Positions 1-4,264 of a stretch of DNA of 7,376 nucleotides are shown one piece after another. Both the position numbers and the translations under genes were made by a program. Positions within the stretch are counted from its first letter, which is position 1. Every line of letters starts with the position of its first letter. The DNA is taken from assembly GCA_003554115.1 (NCBI GenBank), contig PWFE01000098.1, positions 1 to 7,376 on the forward strand, in the 5' to 3' direction. The notes under the pieces are model-generated. The model was not told the DNA's origin. It did not search any database and saw only the letters and a program-made list of their open reading frames with translations. Source of the stretch: Haloferacaceae archaeon. Its GTDB lineage: Archaea > Halobacteriota > Halobacteria > Halobacteriales > Haloferacaceae.

Positions 1-423
1 GAATCGCCACCTGGGTTCGAGGGCTCGCCACAGGAGGCGTATCTTCGAACGTTCGAAGCCTTCGATGGTGATTACGCCCCGCCCGCGGAGTCTGCCTACG
101 AGGCCTGGTGGGACGGCGACACACGCGGCATTCTGGCGGGGCCGCCGGCCAGCGATATGCAGCGTCGCTACGAGGCTATTGACGCCGAGGTGCCAGCCGC
201 CTACCCGGCAGACCACATCTCGCTGCTGTTGGAGTACGGGAGCCTGCTGTTGGAACTCGACAACACCGCGGAGTACGCCACCTTCCACGCCGAGCACTTC
301 GATTGGGTGCCAGCGTTCCGCACCCGCGTCGAAGAGACTGCAGACTCACCGTTCTATCACTGGGCCGTCCAGACGCTGGATCGAGTAACAACTGCGGCAC
401 AGGAACATATCTGCAGCGTCTGA
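1..423 (+). CDS. TorD/DmsD-family molybdoenzyme chaperone, C-terminal part (5' end outside window)
   Basis: The frame is open from base 1 to a TGA at 421-423, giving the last 140 residues; the start lies to the left. I see the order of motifs typical of the TorD/DmsD/NarJ superfamily: a Pro-Pro-x-Glu-Ser-x-Tyr segment, a Gly-rich turn, a Tyr-x(7)-Pro stretch, then PADHISLLLEYGSLLLE (family pattern P-x-D-H-x3-E), an F-x3-H-x2-W helix and a final F-Y-x-W-A helix. Known role of the family: cytoplasmic chaperones that bind the Tat signal of a molybdopterin oxidoreductase (DMSO, TMAO, polysulfide or nitrate reductase type) and hold it for cofactor loading. I infer that a reductase operon lies upstream. 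It converges on the rhodanese gene, 334 bases away. Family assignment is fairly sure; the substrate enzyme cannot be named. Confidence 0.85.
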   Translation, partial: ESPPGFEGSPQEAYLRTFEAFDGDYAPPAESAYEAWWDGDTRGILAGPPASDMQRRYEAIDAEVPAAYPADHISLLLEYGSLLLELDNTAEYATFHAEHFDWVPAFRTRVEETADSPFYHWAVQTLDRVTTAAQEHICSV

Positions 424-500
424 TTCCTCTACTCCTCGTTTCGTGATGGAACCGTTTTCGATATAACAACCCCGAACACACATATTCTATAAGATTGCCA

Positions 501-530
501 ACAATCCTGCTGCATGGATTGTCGACTTTT
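501..530 (+). terminator. Terminator-like hairpin after the TorD-type gene
   Basis: ACAATCC (501-507) and GGATTGT (516-522) form a perfect 7-bp stem with an 8-base loop, followed within five bases by TTTT (527-530). It lies 78 bases after the TorD stop on the same strand. The haloarchaeal RNA polymerase terminates mainly on T-tracts, so the role of the stem is uncertain. Confidence 0.4.
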
Positions 531-732
531 CTCCCGATGGCGGGTACTGCTTTCTCACAGTATCACGGTTGTTCGGCATTCTATATCATCTCCCGTATAA
601 ATCTGGTGAGCGAGCCGAGCCTGTCGACAATACTGACGAATTAGGTATCATGTCATACAGGAATGTGCCCAAACTGAGTCTCCGTCCGAACAGTTGAATT
701 CAGTTCGGCTGAATATTGAAAAAGTAGTCCGA

Positions 733-752
733 CAAAAGAGGATTTACCCTCT
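733..752 (-). terminator. Terminator-like hairpin after the rhodanese gene
   Basis: Read on the minus strand, AGAGG (752-748) and CCTCT (741-737) form a 5-bp stem with a 6-base loop, and the stem runs directly into TTTT (737-734). It begins six bases after the rhodanese TAA stop. A second T-tract (TTTTT, 723-719) follows. Position and form suit a terminator for this gene. Confidence 0.5.
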
Positions 753-757
753 ATGCC

Positions 758-2026
758 TTAGCAGCCCCAGTCGCCACCGCCATCAGCGTCATCGTCGCCG
801 GCGTCATCGCCCGCGTCGTCTTCTTCCGTGTCGGCTGCGTCGTCTTCGGGTTCGTCTTCGTAGGCGCTCATATCGCCATCCATGTAGGCTGCATCAGCAG
901 CGCCGATCTGGTTGGCGGCTGCCGAATCGAGTGCTGGTGCGTCGTCGACAAGGATTTCGAGACTACTATCGCCGGTGTCACCATCGGTTCGATCCTCAAG
1001 GTCGACGCGCCATTCGTCCGGCGGTGTGTTGTCGGCGTCGTTGTTGCCGTCGTATTCGGTCCACTGTCGCATCGACCCATCGTAGACAGTGACGTCGTCG
1101 TATCCCAGGATCCCGTCAAGCACGAAGTAGCTCATACTTGCGCGGTAGCCTGTTTCACACAGCGTGACGATTGGTTCTCCCTCTTCGACGCCCTCTAGGT
1201 CAAAGATGTGTTCTTCAAGCTCATCGGCCGACCGCCAGTGGCCGCCGTCTTCGTAGTTCGTGTCGAACTCATCGCCCTCGTGGTAGTTTGCTGGATCGTC
1301 AATTGTTGCAGTCGAAATGATCGTTTCGGCATCCGGCCGGTTGTCAATGAATGCGTCGCTGCGGTCGCCAGCGAGCTTTTGATCCGTTCGTTGAAGCATC
1401 TGGGCCATACTCAGCCGGTGGTCGCTGTTGAGTTCCTCGTTGGCTTGGACGCTGAATGTTGCCGATGGAGCTTCAGGTTCGCCGCCGGTTTCGAGGTCGT
1501 ACGCTTCGCCGTAGGCACTGTAGCCGCCGTTGAGAATTTTCACGCGGTCGCGAGGGAATCCCCAGTACCGGAGTGTCCAATAGGCGCGAGCGGTTCGGAG
1601 TGCATTTGGCCCTGAAAGCACGATTGTTGTCCGTGGACAGACGCCATTGCGCTGGAGAACTTCGTCCATCATCTCGCCGTCAGGAACAAGTGGACCTGCT
1701 TCCGCGAGTCCCTCTAACCGGTCAGCATGGAACTCGTTGGCATCCCATTTGAGTGCACCCGGCACGTGACCGTCTTCATACGTATCGGTCTCCCAGACCC
1801 GCATAACGACCACGCGCTCGCGATCATCGAGATCTTCAAGGTTGACGAGTCCAGCCTCCTGCCACTCGTGGAGTGTTTCGGGCTCAATGAGCGCCGACTC
1901 GGTCGACGTTGGATCCGGCACGCTGTCGTCGGCCTCCGTAGTTGGTTCCTCGGAGTCTTCGGGTTCTTCGGGTTCTTCGTCACCAGCACAACCAGCAACC
2001 GCTGCGAGTCCTGCTGTAGCTGTCAA
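758..2026 (-). CDS. Two-domain rhodanese (sulfurtransferase), Tat lipoprotein type, signal interrupted by TAG
   Basis: The frame gives 422 residues if read from the TTG at 2026. Counting from there: a hydrophobic stretch ending in a lipobox (LAAVAGC, Cys13), an acidic linker (16-45), an N-terminal rhodanese domain (about 46-180, with GHVPGA and a TARAYWTLRYWG helix but no catalytic Cys), a C-terminal rhodanese domain (about 200-345) with the active loop CETGYR (Cys290, Arg295), and a strongly acidic tail ending in Trp-Gly-Cys. The inactive-then-active domain order is that of thiosulfate or 3-mercaptopyruvate sulfurtransferases; substrate is not decidable. An intact homologue would be exported by Tat and lipid-anchored outside the cell. 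Here the twin-arginine part is separated by one TAG codon just before TTG (see 2027-2062), so the gene is either freshly inactivated, rescued by readthrough, or makes a short non-exported form. The TAA stop is at 758-760. A TorD-type chaperone next door suggests sulfur-compound respiration (inference). Confidence 0.85.
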   Translation of the reverse strand: MTATAGLAAVAGCAGDEEPEEPEDSEEPTTEADDSVPDPTSTESALIEPETLHEWQEAGLVNLEDLDDRERVVVMRVWETDTYEDGHVPGALKWDANEFHADRLEGLAEAGPLVPDGEMMDEVLQRNGVCPRTTIVLSGPNALRTARAYWTLRYWGFPRDRVKILNGGYSAYGEAYDLETGGEPEAPSATFSVQANEELNSDHRLSMAQMLQRTDQKLAGDRSDAFIDNRPDAETIISTATIDDPANYHEGDEFDTNYEDGGHWRSADELEEHIFDLEGVEEGEPIVTLCETGYRASMSYFVLDGILGYDDVTVYDGSMRQWTEYDGNNDADNTPPDEWRVDLEDRTDGDTGDSSLEILVDDAPALDSAAANQIGAADAAYMDGDMSAYEDEPEDDAADTEEDDAGDDAGDDDADGGGDWGC

Positions 2027-2062
2027 CTACACAAACCGCCTTCTGTCAAGGTGTTCCCTCAT
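2027..2062 (-). pseudogene. Separated start of the rhodanese Tat signal peptide, ending in in-frame TAG
   Basis: Reading leftward from ATG at 2062-2060 gives MREHLDRRRFV and then TAG (2029-2027), followed in the same frame by LTATAGLAAVAGC. Asp-Arg-Arg-Arg-Phe-Val is a good Tat twin-arginine motif, and the next residues supply its hydrophobic core and lipobox. The reading frame is continuous across the stop. One base change (for example CAG or AAG to TAG) would explain it. A TATA box lies 56 bases upstream of this ATG, supporting it as the original start. Confidence 0.8.
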
Positions 2063-2112
2063 ACGTATGCGTTTTTCATATCACTCTGTATGATTAGTGC
2101 TGTACCAGTGAA

Positions 2113-2122
2113 TGTTTTATAA
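2113..2122 (-). promoter_or_regulatory. TATA box for the rhodanese gene
   Basis: On the minus strand GTTATAAAACA gives a good archaeal TATA element centred near 2118. Transcription would begin near 2092, leaving a leader of about 30 bases before ATG 2062. No Shine-Dalgarno sequence is visible. The start codon sits in a 10-bp palindrome, CATACGTATG (2060-2069). Confidence 0.55.
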
Positions 2123-2305
2123 CGCAAAACGTGGTACTGAGGTGTTGTCGACTGACTTTAGTAGTAACTAGTCATCGGTCTGCGTCGACGGTCGTGATCT
2201 GGTTCGAGTCGACACTACAGTCGGTGACTGACTCAGTGTCTCTCAGATTCGCGTCACTACGCTGTGCCAACAGTTCAACCGGATTCGTCTACAGATAAGC
2301 AAGGC

Positions 2306-2336
2306 GAGTGCCTCGGGACTTTTCCCCGAGGTACTT
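2306..2336. repeat. Strong 12-bp hairpin
   Basis: AGTGCCTCGGG (2307-2317) pairs with CCCGAGGTACT (2325-2335) with one G-U pair and a 7-base loop; a further G-U pair closes it at 2306/2336. On the minus strand it begins at the stop codon of the 36-codon ORF, so it could end or protect that transcript. GC-rich palindromes of this kind also mark the ends of IS200/IS605 and IS1341-type elements and their non-coding derivatives in haloarchaea. No transposase is visible beside it, so this second reading is only a possibility. Confidence 0.6.
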
Positions 2337-2446
2337 CACACCACGTACAACTCTAACAGAACTAAACTCAACATAAACAGCATTGTCACAACCATTCCGA
2401 TCACAATCCGCCGCTTTGCTGTTTTGTCACCCAAATAAATGCCCAT
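2336..2446 (-). CDS. Possible small single-span membrane peptide (36 aa)
   Basis: ATG at 2446-2444 opens a 36-codon frame ending in TGA at 2338-2336. The N-terminus is charged (MGIYLGDKTAKRR) and is followed by about 23 uninterrupted hydrophobic residues (IVIGMVVTMLFM onward, ending ELYVV), which is the layout of a one-helix membrane protein with its basic side inside. It starts five bases after the stop of the 66-codon ORF on the same strand, and its own stop overlaps the base of the 2306-2336 hairpin. I do not recognise a family. AT-rich DNA makes hydrophobic codons by chance, so the call rests on the combination of start, charge pattern, helix length and spacing. Small hydrophobic toxin or membrane regulator are both possible. 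Confidence 0.35.
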   Translation of the reverse strand: MGIYLGDKTAKRRIVIGMVVTMLFMLSLVLLELYVV

Positions 2447-2451
2447 AGATC

Positions 2452-2652
2452 CTATAGAGTGGCAGAAAAGATAAAATCACTGAGGCATCTCTCGAATACC
2501 GATACTGGAATACTTAGGTACGAAGCCACATCAGCAGGCGTCCAACCGGGCTGGTGGCTGCCTTGAGATCCTTTCGCCGTGGAGTGAATTTCAGTCGTAG
2601 AGGGGTACGGTTCGGGCTTGTCCGTTTTTGTTCCATTACAGTAGCCATTCAT
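2452..2652 (-). CDS. Possible small hypothetical protein (66 aa)
   Basis: ATG at 2652-2650 opens 66 codons ending in TAG at 2454-2452. About half of its codons end in G or C, much less than in the neighbouring genes, so coding support is weak. The N-terminal half is polar (Lys, Pro, Thr, Ser). The C-terminal half, from about residue 36 (GWTPADVASYLSIPVSVF), could form a helix-turn-helix-like pair of helices, but I recognise no family. A TATA-like element lies about 57 bases upstream and an inverted repeat covers the start. The close spacing to the 36-aa ORF suggests one transcript. It could equally be a chance ORF or the remnant of a longer gene. Confidence 0.22.
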   Translation of the reverse strand: MNGYCNGTKTDKPEPYPSTTEIHSTAKGSQGSHQPGWTPADVASYLSIPVSVFERCLSDFIFSATL

Positions 2653-2703
2653 GAGTTTGTCGTAATGAATGTCTCGAATATGTTTTGTATTGTGGAAAAT
2701 AAC

Positions 2704-2715
2704 TCATTATATATT
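2704..2715 (-). promoter_or_regulatory. TATA-like element before the small-ORF pair
   Basis: On the minus strand AATATATAATG is a TATA-like sequence centred near 2710, about 57 bases before the ATG at 2652. Because the surrounding DNA is very AT-rich, chance occurrence is likely enough to keep confidence low. Confidence 0.25.
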
Positions 2716-2763
2716 CAGACAATTATTATTATCTTTCGGGAGATTCACACTATGTTTCAGCTC

Positions 2764-2779
2764 AAAACTCTGTAGAGTT
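2764..2779 (-). terminator. Terminator-like hairpin after the HTH_10 regulator
   Basis: AACTCT (2779-2774 on the minus strand) and AGAGTT (2771-2766) form a short palindromic stem with a tight centre, followed by a T-run (2767-2764). It lies about 40 bases after the regulator's TAG stop. Confidence 0.4.
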
Positions 2780-2819
2780 GAAATTCGTATAGTACGCAGT
2801 CGACGCCGACAAAATCGCG

Positions 2820-3512
2820 CTACTCGTCCGAAAACTGCCCCATGACATTCTGTTCGGCTCGTGAGAGCCGCTGAGAGAACGCTGATGTCGAGATGTTGAA
2901 CTGTTCGGCCAGCGATGCCATCGAGGGCTCCTCACCGGGTTCGTAGTAGCCTTCGTCGATGGCCAACTGGAGTGCCTCGCGCTGTTTCGGCGTCAGCACC
3001 GAGACGTCGACCTCGTAGATTTCCTCGCTTAGCTCTTCGCCAGTGCCTGTATGGGTCATACTGACGAGTCTGACGGTTGAGCCGATATCGGTGAGATCAC
3101 TGACGAGATCGGAGACGATAGTCGAAGACGGCAGAAACGTCTTGATGAAAAACGAGCCCTCGCCCTCACGCAGGAAGTGTGGAATACAGCCGTAGGCCGA
3201 AAACACCGCGGTCGGACAGTGATCACAGACTTCGTCAGTGTGGTACTTCGTGATCACGCGCTCGCCGTTTTCGACGACCTCCGGCGGACAGGTGTCTTTC
3301 GTCGGCGTGTCGGTCTCACAGGATTCACAGACAGTCACTTCCGACTGACAGATCCCGTCGTCGACGCGTACGTCGATATCGATTACGTCTCCATCAAGGT
3401 CGTCGATATAACAGGGGCCACCGCGCTCGATTTCGAGGACGACCCGAAGATCCCGATTTTCGGTGATCGGTTTGGGGTTGGAGGAACCGGAGTCGACGCT
3501 ATCCGAACTCAT
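2820..3512 (-). CDS. Cys-rich bacterio-opsin-activator-type (HTH_10) transcription regulator
   Basis: 230 residues from ATG 3512 to TAG 2820. The C-terminus (about 171-224) is an HTH_10 domain: LTPKQREALQLAIDEGYY, an acidic turn, then a helix-turn-helix (SMASLAEQFNISTSAFSQRL). This domain is named for Bat of Halobacterium. The N-terminal sensor half has eight Cys: 34, 55, 62, 65, 75, 96, 99 and 109. Two groups share the form C-x2-C-x9-C (62/65/75 and 96/99/109), with His91 and His98 near. Cys-rich HTH_10 proteins such as DmsR and NarO control anaerobic respiration genes in haloarchaea, so a redox, oxygen or metal sensor is the likely role (inference from family and from the TorD-type gene nearby). 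A TATA box 24 bases before the ATG implies a leaderless mRNA. No GAF or PAS domain is evident. Target genes are unknown. Confidence 0.85.
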   Translation of the reverse strand: MSSDSVDSGSSNPKPITENRDLRVVLEIERGGPCYIDDLDGDVIDIDVRVDDGICQSEVTVCESCETDTPTKDTCPPEVVENGERVITKYHTDEVCDHCPTAVFSAYGCIPHFLREGEGSFFIKTFLPSSTIVSDLVSDLTDIGSTVRLVSMTHTGTGEELSEEIYEVDVSVLTPKQREALQLAIDEGYYEPGEEPSMASLAEQFNISTSAFSQRLSRAEQNVMGQFSDE

Positions 3513-3530
3513 ACTGATATATTCGACTGA

Positions 3531-3542
3531 GATTATAAAACA
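3531..3542 (-). promoter_or_regulatory. TATA box for the HTH_10 regulator (leaderless)
   Basis: On the minus strand TGTTTTATAATC carries a good TATA element centred near 3536, 24 bases before the A of ATG 3512, so transcription should start at or next to the start codon. The site lies in the 75-base gap after kptA, so the regulator has its own promoter. A small hairpin (TCCCA 3554-3558, TGGGA 3564-3568) lies just upstream and may separate the two transcripts. Confidence 0.6.
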
Positions 3543-3587
3543 GCATCCCTCGGTCCCAGCCTGTGGGAAGCCGTCGACACCCGTGGC

Positions 3588-4217
3588 CTATTCGACACGC
3601 CGGAGATATGCCGGCGGGACGTGGTCGGTCGTATACACACTGGTGCCGCGTTTGGTGATAGCGTGGTCGTTCGCCTGCACTCCGTCGGCGTCGACCGCCA
3701 ACACGGCCGGCTCGCTGGCGTGGCGTCGACCCACCTCACGGGCAGTCTCGATGTCGCCGCTCAGATGAACCTGCTGTCGACCCATCGGTGTGAGTCCCTC
3801 CGTGCGGATTGCCTCATACGCCCCGGGCGAGGTGCCGTGATACAGCGTCTCGGGGACGGGCGTCTCAGCTGACTCCAGCGAAACCTTGACCGAGTGGCCG
3901 TAGGCCGCCCGAATCCGGCCGTCGCCGACCTCGAAACGATCCTTCGGATCACATCGAACAACCGCTTCGATTGCTTCGCGGTCGATCCAGTCGTACTTAT
4001 TGAGCGTGCTGTCGACGACCGACTCCCAGTCGGCCCAGCCAGCGTCGTCGAGCGTGAGGCCGACATCATCAGGGAAATGTCGCAGCGCGCCTCTGAGAAA
4101 TTTCGAGACCTGTCGACGCTCGCTCGTCGACAGCAGTCTCCGACCTGAGGTGTCGCAGCCCGGGCAGACGCGACCCTCGAAGTAGCCATCCGTCTCACAG
4201 ACGCGGAGTTCACTCAT
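3588..4217 (-). CDS. kptA: RNA 2'-phosphotransferase KptA (Tpt1 family)
   Basis: 209 residues from ATG 4217 to TAG 3588. The enzyme moves a 2'-phosphate from RNA to NAD+. The four catalytic residues of the family are visible: Arg46-His47 in FLRGALRHFP, Arg103 in IRAAYGHS, and Arg147 in MGRQQVHLS. The LYHGT motif (125-129), near the NAD site, is also present. Ahead of the catalytic core sits a short segment with three Cys (7, 18, 21: VCETDGYF, then CPGC) that may bind metal; no clear fourth ligand is seen. The frame is open further back to a GTG at 4271 that would overlap the kinase stop, but the segment before Met19 looks unlike the family, so I chose 4217. It lies 47 bases after the kinase gene and may share its transcript. 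In archaea the natural substrate is unsettled, because archaeal tRNA ligation by RtcB leaves no 2'-phosphate. Confidence 0.93.
   Translation of the reverse strand: MSELRVCETDGYFEGRVCPGCDTSGRRLLSTSERRQVSKFLRGALRHFPDDVGLTLDDAGWADWESVVDSTLNKYDWIDREAIEAVVRCDPKDRFEVGDGRIRAAYGHSVKVSLESAETPVPETLYHGTSPGAYEAIRTEGLTPMGRQQVHLSGDIETAREVGRRHASEPAVLAVDADGVQANDHAITKRGTSVYTTDHVPPAYLRRVE
4110..4133. repeat. Perfect 9-bp inverted repeat inside kptA
   Basis: CTGTCGACG (4110-4118) and CGTCGACAG (4125-4133) are exact reverse complements with a 6-base spacer, near the 5' end of kptA (codons for LSTSERRQ). Each arm contains a GTCGAC palindrome. In mRNA it would form a strong hairpin about 85 bases after the start codon. 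Confidence 0.7.
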
Positions 4218-4264
4218 CGCTGGCGACCAGAGGGACGCCAGTGAGTTGAATCTGACCGATTCAC

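Larger units (their letters stand above)
424..757. other. Intergenic region between convergent genes
   Basis: I see no convincing gene in these 334 bases, which are AT-richer than the flanks. They hold the terminator-like hairpins at 501-530 and 733-752 and a further 6-bp hairpin at 698-714 (ATTCAG, 5-base loop, CTGAAT). A TATA-like sequence (GTATAAAT, about 592-599) points right, but only ORFs of 15 to 28 codons follow it, so if it is a promoter it would drive an RNA antisense to the rhodanese 3' end. Two GTCGAC palindromes occur here (521 and 623). Confidence 0.6.
2063..2819. other. Long intergenic region, AT-rich in part
   Basis: No conserved gene is recognisable in these 757 bases. The right part is clearly AT-rich (17 of 60 bases G or C in 2701-2760), unlike the flanking genes. 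From left to right it holds the rhodanese promoter (about 2113), three GTCGAC palindromes (2148, 2184, 2211), a strong hairpin (2306-2336), two possible small minus-strand ORFs (2336-2446 and 2452-2652), an inverted repeat over the start of the second ORF (CATTCAT 2646-2652 and ATGAATG 2665-2671), a TATA-like site (2704-2715), and the terminator-like hairpin after the HTH_10 gene (2764-2779). The base composition suggests acquired or decaying DNA. Confidence 0.6.

Noticed and set aside
514..600. 28-codon plus-strand ORF after the TorD-type gene
   Set aside because: It starts inside the terminator-like hairpin, has no promoter at a suitable distance, and its composition is not that of a haloarchaeal protein.
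2027..2029. TAG read as pyrrolysine in the rhodanese signal peptide
   Set aside because: A signal peptide has no use for pyrrolysine, TAG ends kptA and the HTH_10 gene in this window, and pyrrolysine use is not established in Halobacteria to my knowledge.
2200..2220. T-arm-like GGTTCGAGTC, suggesting a tRNA
   Set aside because: The flanking bases do not pair into a T-stem and no acceptor or anticodon arm can be built around it.
2554..2775. 73-codon plus-strand ORF starting with GTG in the AT-rich gap
   Set aside because: It is Arg-rich then Ile-rich with no domain, spans a clear change in base composition, and overlaps hairpins on the other strand.
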